Origin: an uncultured Corynebacterium sp.
Lineage (GTDB): Bacteria; Actinomycetota; Actinomycetes; Mycobacteriales; Mycobacteriaceae
Direction of reading: 5' to 3'
Assembly (NCBI RefSeq): GCF_946222835.1
Contig: NZ_CAMIHD010000001.1
Coordinates: forward strand, 186,001 to 250,000
DNA: 64,000 bases
In this document: piece after piece, positions 9,032-17,789 of the stretch
How the letters are laid out: every line of letters starts with the position of its first letter
Numbering within the stretch: position 1 is the first letter of the stretch
The notes under the pieces: model-generated
Seen by the model: the letters and a program-made list of their open reading frames with translations, nothing else
Told to the model about the DNA's origin: nothing
Database searches by the model: none
Position numbers and translations under genes: made by a program

Positions 9032-9037
9032 TAGGGT
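9032..9037 (+). promoter_or_regulatory. -10 element of atpI (leaderless)
   Basis: TAGGGT ending 8 nt before the GTG at 9046. It begins just after the wecA stop, so atpI can be transcribed on its own. Confidence 0.55.
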
Positions 9038-9045
9038 GTGTAGCC

Positions 9046-9480
9046 GTGAGTGAAGCACAGTCGACTACGCAAGCCTCGGAATTTGATGACCACCGCCGCC
9101 CCATGCAGAGGGCGGTCAAGCTCGGTGGCTTAGCTCTGCTGGTTATCACGGTGGTCTCCCTCGCCGCCTGGGGAGGCCTCCGCGGCCTCCCCGGTATATG
9201 GGGGGTCCTCGTCGGTGCCGCCATCGGGGGCGGCTTCGTCCTTTTCACCGCCTTGTCGGTGCTGCTGACCGCTAATACGACCCCAGCCAACACCATGGCA
9301 GTGGTGCTGGGGGGCTGGTTGCTCAAGGTCGTGGTTTTGGTCATGGTGTTGTTGGTTATCAGAGATATGAATTTCTATGACACCTTGGCCCTCTTCGTGA
9401 CCGTCATGCTGGCCCTTTTTGCCACCTTGGGAACCGAGGTATGGGCTGTAGTTACCTCGCGGGTGACTTACGTTTCCTAA
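9046..9480 (+). CDS. AtpI-like ATP synthase accessory membrane protein
   Basis: Small membrane protein of 144 residues with four predicted hydrophobic segments after a polar N terminus. Its place between wecA and atpB matches the actinobacterial atpI-like gene. Members of this group are thought to help assemble the c-ring or handle Mg2+, but their role is not settled and the sequence is weakly conserved. The start is the GTG at 9046, chosen because TAGGGT ends 8 nt upstream and no ribosome-binding site is visible. A strong terminator follows, so this gene is probably not part of the atpB transcript. Confidence 0.75.
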   Translation: MSEAQSTTQASEFDDHRRPMQRAVKLGGLALLVITVVSLAAWGGLRGLPGIWGVLVGAAIGGGFVLFTALSVLLTANTTPANTMAVVLGGWLLKVVVLVMVLLVIRDMNFYDTLALFVTVMLALFATLGTEVWAVVTSRVTYVS

Positions 9481-9498
9481 AAGGACACAGTCTCATGA

Positions 9499-9542
9499 GG
9501 GGCCTACTGCTTTTCAAGAAGGAAAGGTGGTGGGCCCTTTTT
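9499..9542 (+). terminator. Intrinsic terminator between atpI and atpB
   Basis: Arms GGGCCTAC (9500-9507) and GTGGGCCC (9530-9537) pair over 8 bp with one G-U. An inner CTTTTC/GAAAG stretch can extend the stem, and TTTTT follows. Confidence 0.8.
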
Positions 9543-9937
9543 CCATGTGGGCATGCAATCGTTTCTGTTGTGGTTACCCCCGTCATGGTGGGGAAATAAG
9601 CAAGTGTGATGAACTCCACGTAGCAGGATTTGGGCAGAATGTGGCCTTTTTGTTGTGAATTTGTGGCGAAATTGTACCCAGCTAAGGCGGAAATGGCTGC
9701 GTTAGTGGCCCCCCACGTGCGAAAACTCTTGATCTAACTGATACGCTTTTCTTCGGGTTACCGCGGGCTAGCACAAAGCTGGCTTTCGCAGCGGTGAATC
9801 CCTGTCTTACGCACGCTGATGTGCGACGGAGTCCGTGTGTGAGGCAGAGAGTTTGAGACGTCCATCGCACCACACGGCCTTCGACAAGCTGTGTGGCCCG
9901 AACACGGGAGAGAACGCTGAGCGTTACAACATTGGCC
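9543..9937 (+). other. atp operon upstream region and leader
   Basis: A 395-nt stretch without a supported gene. Candidate promoter elements are TACGCT (9742-9747) and, immediately before atpB, TACAAC ending 7 nt from the ATG at 9938 (a weak leaderless match). A TGTGA half-site near 9653 resembles half of a GlxR/CRP box, but the second half does not match. Promoter mapping is needed to decide between a long leader and a start at atpB. Confidence 0.4.
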
Positions 9938-10750
9938 ATGAAGGGTAGCTTCCACGCACCCGAACTGGACCCAGAATTTTTCCCGGGGCACGTAACCGAT
10001 GATGGCGGAGTCGTTGACCTCTGGTTGAGCGATTTTGCCAACGGTTGGTTCGCTTTGGATCGCATCATGCTCGTTCGCCTTCTGATGGCGGCCGTGCTGG
10101 TGCTCCTATTTGTTGTCGCCTTCAGGAACCCCAAGTTGGTTCCTAAAGGAATCCAAAACGTAGGCGAGCATGCGATTGACTTCGTGCGAGTTCAGATCGC
10201 AGAAGACATCTTGGGCAAGAAGGAAGGACGTCGCTTCCTTCCACTTTTGGCCTCTATCTTCTTTGCAGTTTTGTTCTGGAACCTCACAACTATTGTGCCG
10301 GGCCTGAACATTTCTCCGAACGCCCGTATCGGTATGCCAATCGTCTTGGCAGCCGTCGCGTATATCGCCATGATTTACGCCGGCGCTAAGCGCTATGGCT
10401 TTGGCAAGTTCATCAAGTCCTCGGTGGTTATTCCTAACCTGCCGCCGGCCTTGCACATTCTTGTCGTGCCGATTGAGGCATTCTCTACGTTTGTTATGCG
10501 CCCAGTCACCTTGGCTCTTCGTCTTATGGCGAACTTCCTGGCTGGCCACCTCATTTTGGTCCTGTTGTACTCGGCTACGAACTTCTTCTTCTTCCAGTTC
10601 AACGCCTGGACCGCAGTGGGTGGCTTGACCCTGGTCGCAGCGGTTCTGTTCACGCTTTACGAACTTATCGTCATCTTCCTGCAGGCATACATCTTTGCCC
10701 TGCTGACGGCGGTATACATCGAATTGTCGTTGCATGCAGATTCGCACTAA
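9938..10750 (+). CDS. atpB: F1Fo ATP synthase subunit a
   Basis: Membrane subunit that forms the two proton half-channels facing the c-ring. The conserved segment LALRLMANFLAGH near residue 195 holds the essential arginine, and the final hydrophobic region ends in LTAVYIELSLHADSH. At 270 residues from the ATG at 9938 it has the length expected of corynebacterial AtpB. The frame is open further upstream, so a start at 9893 or a TTG two codons upstream cannot be excluded. It is the first gene of the atpBEFHAGDC operon. Confidence 0.95.
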   Translation: MKGSFHAPELDPEFFPGHVTDDGGVVDLWLSDFANGWFALDRIMLVRLLMAAVLVLLFVVAFRNPKLVPKGIQNVGEHAIDFVRVQIAEDILGKKEGRRFLPLLASIFFAVLFWNLTTIVPGLNISPNARIGMPIVLAAVAYIAMIYAGAKRYGFGKFIKSSVVIPNLPPALHILVVPIEAFSTFVMRPVTLALRLMANFLAGHLILVLLYSATNFFFFQFNAWTAVGGLTLVAAVLFTLYELIVIFLQAYIFALLTAVYIELSLHADSH

Positions 10751-10853
10751 CAACAACGCGAACCTCGCGGTTAACTAAATACCCCAAAATCAAACCAACA
10801 CCGCCCCGCAGGACATTCCCGCGGGATATACATTGAAAGGGAACGACTTTCAC

Positions 10854-11096
10854 ATGAACGAGATCATCCTGGCTCAGGACGCAGCAACCACCTCCTTCGA
10901 CGGCCTTCAGTCCCTCGGCTACGGCCTGGCCACCATCGGCCCGGGCCTGGGCATCGGCATCCTCGTTGGCAAGACCGTTGAGGGCATGGCTCGCCAGCCT
11001 GAGATGGCCGGCCAGCTGCGTACCACCATGTTCCTGGGTATCGCCTTCGTTGAGGCACTGGCCCTGATCGGCCTCGTTGCAGGCTTCCTGTTCTAA
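10854..11096 (+). CDS. atpE: F1Fo ATP synthase subunit c
   Basis: Proteolipid of the proton-driven rotor ring, 80 residues in two transmembrane hairpin helices. The first helix has the glycine motif GPGLGIGILVG, the polar loop is ARQPE, and the second helix has the proton-carrying glutamate at position 67 in FVEALALIG. The ATG at 10854 follows GAAAGGGA; an in-frame TTG at 10833 gives an unlikely polar extension. Residues around the carboxylate are those contacted by diarylquinolines in mycobacterial AtpE, so drug response could be compared. Confidence 0.97.
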   Translation: MNEIILAQDAATTSFDGLQSLGYGLATIGPGLGIGILVGKTVEGMARQPEMAGQLRTTMFLGIAFVEALALIGLVAGFLF

Positions 11097-11140
11097 AGAA
11101 CGCTTTACACAAGTAAATCGAACTTTAAGAACGGAGACCC

Positions 11141-11713
11141 ATGAACAACGTCATTTACTACCTTGCAGCAGAAGGAAGTGAGCATATGCCGCTGGAGAGC
11201 GGCAACTCCATCCTCCTGCCCAAGATGTACGACTTAGTCTGGTCAATCATTCCGTTCGCCATCATCTTGCTGATTTTCGCGAAGTTTGTTCTTCCGAAGT
11301 ACAGCCAGATGCTGCAGGAGCGTGAAGACCGGATCGAGGGTGGCTTGAAGCGTGCCAAGGCTCAGCAGGCCGAGGCCAAGGCTGCTCTGGAAAAGTACAA
11401 TGCTCAGCTGGCTGATGCCCGTGCAGAGGCAGCCGAGATCCGCGAGCAGGCGCGCGAGCGCGGCAAGCAGATCGAGGCCGAGGCCAAGACCAACGCGGAA
11501 GAAGAGTCCCGCCGCATCGTCGCCAATGGCGAAAAGCAGCTGGAGGCTTCCCGCTCGCAGGTTGTTACTGAGCTGCGTTCCGAAATGGGCCAGAACTCCA
11601 TCAACCTGGCGGAGAAGATTCTGGGCGGCGAGCTTTCCGACGCCTCTAAGAAGTCCTCCACCATTGATGGCTTCTTGTCCGAGCTCGACTCTGTGGCACC
11701 GGCCGGAAAGTAG
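11141..11713 (+). CDS. atpF: F1Fo ATP synthase subunit b
   Basis: Peripheral-stalk subunit of 190 residues. A short N-terminal segment is followed by one transmembrane helix (about residues 33-52, IIPFAIILLIFAKFVLP) and a long charged coiled coil rich in Ala, Glu, Lys and Gln (about 60-160). In mycobacteria the stalk uses a separate b plus a fused b-delta; here b and delta are separate genes with a 6-nt gap. The start at 11141 has GGAGA upstream. Confidence 0.96.
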   Translation: MNNVIYYLAAEGSEHMPLESGNSILLPKMYDLVWSIIPFAIILLIFAKFVLPKYSQMLQEREDRIEGGLKRAKAQQAEAKAALEKYNAQLADARAEAAEIREQARERGKQIEAEAKTNAEEESRRIVANGEKQLEASRSQVVTELRSEMGQNSINLAEKILGGELSDASKKSSTIDGFLSELDSVAPAGK

Positions 11714-11719
11714 GCAACT

Positions 11720-12535
11720 ATGAAGGCAGCTAGCCGCGAAGCACTCGCAACCTCGCAAACTCGCTTGGATGAAATCCTGGCTGGTGACAACAACGTCGCC
11801 ACCGCCGCACAGGCGGGCCTGGATATCTTCGAGGTTGTCGATGTCTTGGATAGCGACCGCGAACTGCGGGTCGCATTCACTGATATCGCCGCTCCGAGCG
11901 AGGCACGCAAGTCCCTGGCGGAGAATCTGTTTGGTTCCAAGATTTCGGGTGGTGCACTGCGCATCATTCAGGAAGCTGCGGCCATGCAGTGGTCCACTCC
12001 TAAGGACTTTGTCAAGGGCTTGGTCACCCTAGGCCGCCGCGCGCTGTTGCGCGGAGCTGAGGCACAAGGCCAGCTGGGTCAGGTAGAAGACGAGCTTTTC
12101 CGCCTGTCCCAGCTCCTTGACCGCGAGGGCGAGCTCACCCAGCTGCTTTCCGACCGAACTGCTGATTCCGCCCGCAAGCGCGGATTGCTGGCAAATGTGC
12201 TCTACGGCAAGGTCACGATGTTTACTGAGGCCTTGGTGCTTCAGGCCATCTCCCGCCCAGAGCAGAACCCGATCGATGATGTCGCCGCACTGGCTGATTC
12301 TGCAGCTGATCTGCAGGACCGCACCATTGCGCGCGTTACCGCTGCGGGTGAACTAAACGAAGGCCAGCAAGCAGTACTCGCTGAGAAGCTGGGCAAAATT
12401 TATGGTCGTGCGATGTCCATTCACTCTGAGGTTGACACCAGCCTCCTCGGTGGCATGCGCATCCGCGTCGGCGATGAGGTCATTGATGGCTCCACGGCAG
12501 GCAAGATCGCCCGCCTGCGTGCCCAGATGGCGTAG
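11720..12535 (+). CDS. atpH: F1Fo ATP synthase subunit delta (extended form)
   Basis: Caps the F1 head and links it to the b stalk. The C-terminal two thirds (about residues 90-271) align in pattern with the normal OSCP/delta fold, ending in the conserved GGMRIRVGDEVIDGS. The 271-residue length is about 90 more than the E. coli delta; an extra N-terminal helical segment accounts for this, as reported for actinobacterial delta proteins. It begins 6 nt after atpF. Confidence 0.95.
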   Translation: MKAASREALATSQTRLDEILAGDNNVATAAQAGLDIFEVVDVLDSDRELRVAFTDIAAPSEARKSLAENLFGSKISGGALRIIQEAAAMQWSTPKDFVKGLVTLGRRALLRGAEAQGQLGQVEDELFRLSQLLDREGELTQLLSDRTADSARKRGLLANVLYGKVTMFTEALVLQAISRPEQNPIDDVAALADSAADLQDRTIARVTAAGELNEGQQAVLAEKLGKIYGRAMSIHSEVDTSLLGGMRIRVGDEVIDGSTAGKIARLRAQMA

Positions 12536-12595
12536 CCGAAACGACAGAAACGATTTAAGTAAGTGCTGGAAGATACTACCGAGAGCAGGAAGAAC

Positions 12596-14236
12596 ATGGC
12601 GGAGCTGACGATCTCCTCCGACGAGATCCGTAGTGCGATTGCGAACTACACCTCGAGCTACTCCGCGGAGGCCTCCCGTGAGGAGGTCGGCGTGGTCATT
12701 TCGGCAGCTGACGGTATTGCGCAGGTTTCTGGCCTGCCGTCCGTTATGGCGAATGAGCTGCTCGAGTTCCCAGGCGGCGTGATTGGCGTCGCACAGAACC
12801 TTGACACTAACTCCATCGGTGTCGTGGTCCTGGGTAACTTCGAGTCCCTCAAGGAGGGCGACGAGGTTAAGAGGACCGGCGAGGTTCTCTCCATCCCAGT
12901 GGGCGAGGAATTCCTCGGCCGCGTGATTAACCCATTGGGTCAGCCGATTGACGGCATGGGCCCAATCAACGCTGAAGAGGAGCGCGTCCTCGAGTTGCAG
13001 GCACCGTCCGTGCTGCAGCGTCAGCCGGTTGAAGAGCCAATGCAGACCGGCATCAAGGCTATCGACGCAATGACCCCGATCGGCCGTGGCCAGCGTCAGC
13101 TGGTCATCGGTGACCGTAAGACCGGTAAGACCGCGGTCTGCATCGATACCATTTTGAACCAGAAGGCTAACTGGGAGTCCGGCGACAAGGACAAGCAGGT
13201 ACGCTGCATCTACGTCGCTATCGGCCAGAAGGGCTCGACCATCGCTGGCGTGCGCCGCACCCTTGAGGAGCACGGCGCGCTGGATTACACCACCATCGTG
13301 GCTGCACCGGCTTCCGATTCTGCCGGCTTCAAGTGGTTGGCACCGTTCTCCGGTGCAGCGCTGGGTCAGCACTGGATGTACCAGGGCAACCACGTCCTGG
13401 TTATCTACGATGATCTGACCAAGCAGGCTGAGGCTTACCGTGCCATCTCCTTGCTGCTGCGCCGTCCGCCGGGACGCGAGGCATACCCGGGCGATGTGTT
13501 CTACCTGCACTCCCGCCTGCTGGAGCGTGCTGCAAAGCTTTCCGACGACATGGGTGCTGGCTCCATGACCGCCTTGCCGATCATCGAGACCAAGGCAAAC
13601 GACGTCGGCGCTTTCATTCCGACCAACGTCATTTCCATTACTGACGGCCAGGTCTTCTTGGAGTCCGACCTGTTCAACCAGGGCGTGCGCCCGGCTATTA
13701 ACGTCGGTGTTTCCGTCTCCCGTGTCGGTGGCGCTGCACAGACCAAGGGCATGAAGAAGGTCGCCGGTAACCTGCGTCTGGACCTGGCTTCCTACCGTGA
13801 CCTGCAGGCCTTCGCGGCATTCGCATCTGACCTTGATGCTGCCTCCAAGGCTCAGTTGGAGCGCGGTTCCCGTCTGGTCGAGCTGCTCAAGCAGTCGGAG
13901 TCCTCCCCGCAGCCGGTGGAGTACCAGATGGTGTCCATCTACCTCGCCGAGGCTGGCATCTTCGACGTCGTTCCCGTTGAAGACGTCCGCCGCTTCGAGG
14001 ACGAGGTGCACGAGTACCTCAATGCCAATACCCCAGAGGTCTTTGAGCAGATTTCCGGCGGCAAGCCGCTGACCGATGAGTCCAAGGACGCATTGGTTGC
14101 GGCTGCGAAGGATTTCCAGCCGACCTTCCGTACCTCCGAAGGCCATAACTTGGGCTCTGAGGCACCGGTAGAGCCTTTGGATGAAAGCGACGTAAAGAGT
14201 ACCGAGCTCAACGTCTCCCGCAAGACGGCTAAGTAG
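12596..14236 (+). CDS. atpA: F1Fo ATP synthase subunit alpha
   Basis: Non-catalytic nucleotide-binding subunit of F1. Walker A is GDRKTGKT near residue 172, and the alpha/beta signature PAINVGVSVSRVG lies near 365. The 546-residue protein is longer than the E. coli one (513): about 35 residues follow the helical domain (from roughly 512), acidic then basic, ending NVSRKTAK. A C-terminal alpha extension in mycobacteria suppresses ATP hydrolysis; a similar role here is an inference. The start is the ATG at 12596, with AGGAAGA upstream; the frame's earlier GTG at 12563 adds 11 unlikely residues. Confidence 0.96.
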   Translation: MAELTISSDEIRSAIANYTSSYSAEASREEVGVVISAADGIAQVSGLPSVMANELLEFPGGVIGVAQNLDTNSIGVVVLGNFESLKEGDEVKRTGEVLSIPVGEEFLGRVINPLGQPIDGMGPINAEEERVLELQAPSVLQRQPVEEPMQTGIKAIDAMTPIGRGQRQLVIGDRKTGKTAVCIDTILNQKANWESGDKDKQVRCIYVAIGQKGSTIAGVRRTLEEHGALDYTTIVAAPASDSAGFKWLAPFSGAALGQHWMYQGNHVLVIYDDLTKQAEAYRAISLLLRRPPGREAYPGDVFYLHSRLLERAAKLSDDMGAGSMTALPIIETKANDVGAFIPTNVISITDGQVFLESDLFNQGVRPAINVGVSVSRVGGAAQTKGMKKVAGNLRLDLASYRDLQAFAAFASDLDAASKAQLERGSRLVELLKQSESSPQPVEYQMVSIYLAEAGIFDVVPVEDVRRFEDEVHEYLNANTPEVFEQISGGKPLTDESKDALVAAAKDFQPTFRTSEGHNLGSEAPVEPLDESDVKSTELNVSRKTAK

Positions 14237-14286
14237 AGTTCAGAACTCATAACTAACCGTCTAGATTAAAGAAGGGAGGAGAAACG

Positions 14287-15276
14287 ATGGCTAATCTTCG
14301 CGAACTACGTGACCGCATCCGGTCCGTTAATTCGACTAAGAAGATCACCAAGGCCCAGGAGCTTATTGCTACCTCGCGCATTACCAAGGCGCAGGCCAGG
14401 GTAGAGGCATCTCAGCCGTACGCGACTGAGCTGACCAGCATCATGAATAAGCTGGCGGCGGCTTCTACGTTGGAGCATGACATGCTGCGTGAGCGCGAAG
14501 ACGGAAACGTCGCAGCCATTCTCGTGGTCACTTCTGACCGCGGTATGTGTGGCGGCTACAACAACAACGTCTTCAAGAAGGCCGCACAGCTGCAGGCTCT
14601 CCTGGAAAGCAAGGGCTATGAGGTAGTTCGCTACGTCACCGGCAACAAGGGCATCGGCCACTACAAGTTCCGTGAGGACGAGGTAGTTGGCAGCTGGGGC
14701 GGTTTCTCTCAGGATCCAACCTGGGAGGCCACCCATGATGTGCGCCGTCACTTGATTGATGGCTTTATTGCTGGTTCCCATGGCACTACCAAGGGCCGTG
14801 ACGGCCTGCATGCGCAGGGTGAGGGTGCAGGTGTACGTGGCTTTGACCAGGTACACGTTGTCTACACCGAGTTTGAGTCCATGCTGACCCAGACTGCGCG
14901 CGCACAGCAGCTATTGCCAGTTGAGCCGGTTATTCAGGATGAGGAGTACCACCTTGGTGACTCCGCTTTGTCCGACGCCGAATCTGCGGACGATGTGGCC
15001 GCTGGATTCGAATTCGAGCCGGACGCAGATACGCTGATGGAAGCACTGCTTCCGCAGTACGTCTCGCGTATCCTGTTTGCTATGTTCTTGGAGGCTTCTG
15101 CTTCCGAGTCCGCTGCACGCCGTACAGCTATGAAGTCTGCTACTGACAACGCAACCGAGATGGTCGAAGACCTCTCCCGCGTGGCTAACCAGGCTCGTCA
15201 GGCACAGATTACCCAGGAAATTTCAGAGATCGTCGGTGGCGCTGGCGCGCTATCTGACAGCGCAGAAAGTGACTAG
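14287..15276 (+). CDS. atpG: F1Fo ATP synthase subunit gamma
   Basis: Central rotor shaft of F1, 329 residues. The conserved N-terminal coiled coil starts MANLRELRDRIRSVNSTKKI, and the C-terminal coiled coil is ARRTAMKSATDNATEMV. Between them, around residues 215-250, lies an acidic segment (EEYHLGDSALSDAESADDVA) longer than in E. coli gamma (287 residues); actinobacterial gammas carry extra loops. The ribosome-binding site GGGAGGAG is strong. Confidence 0.96.
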   Translation: MANLRELRDRIRSVNSTKKITKAQELIATSRITKAQARVEASQPYATELTSIMNKLAAASTLEHDMLREREDGNVAAILVVTSDRGMCGGYNNNVFKKAAQLQALLESKGYEVVRYVTGNKGIGHYKFREDEVVGSWGGFSQDPTWEATHDVRRHLIDGFIAGSHGTTKGRDGLHAQGEGAGVRGFDQVHVVYTEFESMLTQTARAQQLLPVEPVIQDEEYHLGDSALSDAESADDVAAGFEFEPDADTLMEALLPQYVSRILFAMFLEASASESAARRTAMKSATDNATEMVEDLSRVANQARQAQITQEISEIVGGAGALSDSAESD

Positions 15277-15279
15277 ATT

Positions 15280-16725
15280 ATGACTACAGCTCTGCAAGAG
15301 CAGAATGCACAGTCTTCGGCAGTCGCCGGTCGTGTCGTGCGCGTCATCGGTCCGGTTGTGGACGTGGAGTTCCCACGTGAGGCACTGCCGGCCCTGTACA
15401 ACGCACTGCACGTCGACATCAAGCTCGAAGCTGTTGCAAAGACCGTCACCCTCGAGGTCGCTCAGCACCTCGGTGACAACCTTGTCCGTACCGTGTCCAT
15501 GGCACCGACCGACGGCCTCGTCCGTGGTGCCGAGGTCATCGACTCCGGAAAGCCAATTTCCGTGCCGGTCGGCGACGTCGTCAAGGGCCACGTCTTCAAC
15601 GCCCTCGGTGACTGCCTCGATGAGCCGGGTCTCGGCCGCGATGGCGAGCAGTGGGGAATCCACCGCGAGCCGCCAGCGTTCGACCAGCTCGAGGGTAAGA
15701 CCGAGATTCTGGAGACCGGCATTAAGGTCATCGACCTGCTTACCCCGTACGTTAAGGGCGGCAAGATCGGCCTGTTCGGCGGTGCAGGTGTGGGTAAGAC
15801 CGTTCTCATTCAGGAGATGATTACCCGTATCGCCCGCGAGTTCTCCGGTACTTCGGTCTTCGCCGGCGTTGGCGAGCGTACCCGTGAGGGCACCGACCTC
15901 TTCTTGGAAATGGAAGAGATGGGCGTGCTGCAAGATACCGCACTTGTCTTCGGCCAGATGGATGAGCCGCCAGGAGTCCGTATGCGCGTGGCTCTGTCCG
16001 GCCTGACCATGGCGGAGTACTTCCGCGATGTGCAGAACCAGGACGTGCTGTTGTTCATCGACAACATCTTCCGTTTCACCCAGGCCGGCTCCGAGGTTTC
16101 GACCCTGTTGGGTCGTATGCCTTCCGCCGTGGGCTACCAGCCAACCCTGGCTGATGAGATGGGTGTTCTGCAGGAGCGCATTACCTCGACCAAGGGCCGT
16201 TCCATCACGTCCCTGCAGGCTGTTTACGTTCCTGCCGATGACTACACCGACCCGGCTCCGGCTACGACGTTCGCTCACTTGGACGCCACTACCGAGTTGG
16301 ACCGTGCTATCGCCTCTAAGGGTATTTACCCTGCAGTGAACCCGCTGACTTCTACCTCTCGTATCCTCGAGCCGGGTATCGTAGGCGAGAAGCACTACGA
16401 GGTGGCACAGCGCGTTATCGGTATTCTGCAGAAGAATAAGGAACTCCAGGACATCATCGCCATCCTTGGTATGGACGAGCTGTCCGAGGAGGACAAGGTC
16501 ACTGTTCAGCGTGCTCGTCGTATCGAGCGCTTCTTGGGCCAGAACTTCTTCGTCGCACAGAAGTTCACCGGCCTGCCGGGCTCTTACGTGCCGCTGTCTG
16601 AGACCATCGATGCCTTCGAGCGAATCTGCGATGGCGAGTTTGACCACTACCCAGAGCAGGCCTTCAACGGCTTGGGTGGCTTGGACGACGTCGAGGCTGC
16701 ATACAAGAAGTTGAACGAGAAGTAG
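15280..16725 (+). CDS. atpD: F1Fo ATP synthase subunit beta
   Basis: Catalytic subunit of F1. Walker A GGAGVGKTVL is near residue 167, the GERTREG loop near 200 carries the catalytic glutamate, and Walker B is VLLFIDNIFRF near 255. At 481 residues it has normal length with a short N-terminal extension. It starts 3 nt after atpG, consistent with coupled translation. The long open frames on the opposite strand here are codon-bias shadows. Confidence 0.97.
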   Translation: MTTALQEQNAQSSAVAGRVVRVIGPVVDVEFPREALPALYNALHVDIKLEAVAKTVTLEVAQHLGDNLVRTVSMAPTDGLVRGAEVIDSGKPISVPVGDVVKGHVFNALGDCLDEPGLGRDGEQWGIHREPPAFDQLEGKTEILETGIKVIDLLTPYVKGGKIGLFGGAGVGKTVLIQEMITRIAREFSGTSVFAGVGERTREGTDLFLEMEEMGVLQDTALVFGQMDEPPGVRMRVALSGLTMAEYFRDVQNQDVLLFIDNIFRFTQAGSEVSTLLGRMPSAVGYQPTLADEMGVLQERITSTKGRSITSLQAVYVPADDYTDPAPATTFAHLDATTELDRAIASKGIYPAVNPLTSTSRILEPGIVGEKHYEVAQRVIGILQKNKELQDIIAILGMDELSEEDKVTVQRARRIERFLGQNFFVAQKFTGLPGSYVPLSETIDAFERICDGEFDHYPEQAFNGLGGLDDVEAAYKKLNEK

Positions 16726-16735
16726 GGAGAGGCAC

Positions 16736-17104
16736 ATGGCTGACATCACCGCCGAACTGGTTTCTGTCGAGCGCCTGCTGTGGTCTGGACAGGCCTCCAT
16801 GGTCACGGCTGAGACCACCGAGGGTGAGATCGGCGTGCTTCCCGGTCACGAGCCAATGATCGGTCAGCTGATCGACAATGGCGTGGTGACCATCCACCCG
16901 GTGGACGGCGAGCGCCGCGTCGCCGCCGTTCAGGGTGGTTTCCTCTCCGTTACCCAGGACAAGATCACCGTCCTCGCTGATTGGGCCATTTGGTCCGATG
17001 AGGTGGATGAGGAGAAGGCTCAGAAGGACTTTGCTTCTGAGCACGAGCTCACCAAGTCCCGTGGCGAGGCCGCACAGCGTGCAGTTCGCCGCGCCAAGGC
17101 TTAA
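16736..17104 (+). CDS. atpC: F1Fo ATP synthase subunit epsilon
   Basis: Last gene of the atp operon: 122 residues, with the N-terminal beta-barrel (LPGHEPMIGQL near residue 38) and a shortened C-terminal helical part rich in Ala, Arg and Glu. Epsilon couples rotation to catalysis and can inhibit ATP hydrolysis; the actinobacterial C-terminal domain is short, which suggests weaker inhibition. The ribosome-binding site is GGGAGAGG, and a terminator follows at 17158. Confidence 0.95.
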   Translation: MADITAELVSVERLLWSGQASMVTAETTEGEIGVLPGHEPMIGQLIDNGVVTIHPVDGERRVAAVQGGFLSVTQDKITVLADWAIWSDEVDEEKAQKDFASEHELTKSRGEAAQRAVRRAKA

Positions 17105-17157
17105 TACCTTGGATTGGTAGGAGAGGGCAGCAATAGCCGCCCTTCCTGCTCTCTTAA

Positions 17158-17190
17158 GGCGCTCCGGTTTATGGCCGGGGCGCCTTCTTC
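17158..17190 (+). terminator. Intrinsic terminator of the atp operon
   Basis: Arms GGCGCTCCGG (17158-17167) and CCGGGGCGCC (17175-17184) form a 10-bp stem with one G-U, loop TTTATGG, then TTCTTC. A second, bulged GAGAG/CTCTC hairpin lies just upstream (about 17121-17154). Confidence 0.8.
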
Positions 17191-17289
17191 ATGTTTTCTT
17201 TGCCTATTCTTATTGGCGTGCAGGACCTTCAAGGCGCTACAATTCAAGCAATCAGTTTCTCCACAAAGCGAGGATGGCGTGAAAGGCCC

Positions 17290-17766
17290 ATGAATTCAAC
17301 AGTGGTTGCAGTGCTTCTGTGGGCCCTTGGGGTGGCCCTATTGCTGGTTATCTTTTTGGCTGCGCTTCGCTTTTTTACCGTGCGTGCACGCGGCACTTCC
17401 GTTCTCCTGCGCCGAGTACCCGCTAGAAATTCTCTTTCTTGGCGCCATGGTTCGTTGCGTTATGAAGGCGAATTTGTGGAGTATTTTAAGCTCCGCTCCG
17501 TTTCTCCGCGCTGTGATCTGCGTATCAACCGCCTCGACATCGAAGTAGTAAGCACCCGCTCGCTCGATGATGCCGAGGCTTCTTTTATGTCTGCCGCCAC
17601 TGAGGTCGTTCGCTTTCGTGTCAAGGGCAGGGAGTACGAGCTGGCTTCCGACGCCCACGGCATCATGGCCTTCGGTGCCTGGGTAGAGGCTGCTCCTTCC
17701 AAGCGGCAGCAGCGCTTTGACTTCCGGCAACTGCGCGAGCGTGCCACCCGTCAATCCAAGCGATAG
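17290..17766 (+). CDS. DUF2550 family membrane-anchored protein
   Basis: A 158-residue protein with one N-terminal transmembrane helix (about residues 4-28) and a soluble beta-rich domain. It belongs by sequence pattern and position to the DUF2550 group that follows atpC in mycobacteria and corynebacteria (the Rv1312 position). Its function is unknown. The ATG at 17290 follows GAAAGG; the upstream frame to 17191 is unlikely because it overlaps the terminator region. The next gene, nucS, has its own promoter. Confidence 0.75.
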   Translation: MNSTVVAVLLWALGVALLLVIFLAALRFFTVRARGTSVLLRRVPARNSLSWRHGSLRYEGEFVEYFKLRSVSPRCDLRINRLDIEVVSTRSLDDAEASFMSAATEVVRFRVKGREYELASDAHGIMAFGAWVEAAPSKRQQRFDFRQLRERATRQSKR

Positions 17767-17776
17767 GCTCACCGGC

Positions 17777-17782
17777 TAGGGT
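17777..17782 (+). promoter_or_regulatory. -10 element of nucS (leaderless)
   Basis: TAGGGT ending 7 nt before the nucS ATG; no ribosome-binding site. Confidence 0.6.
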
Positions 17783-17789
17783 AGACAAC

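Noticed and set aside
12353..14146. 597-residue open frame opposite atpA
   Set aside because: Antisense to a certain gene. Such frames arise from the GC-biased third positions, and it has no recognisable domain or start signal.
15250..16818. 522-residue open frame opposite atpD
   Set aside because: Shadow of the strongly biased atpD codons; no domain or ribosome-binding site.
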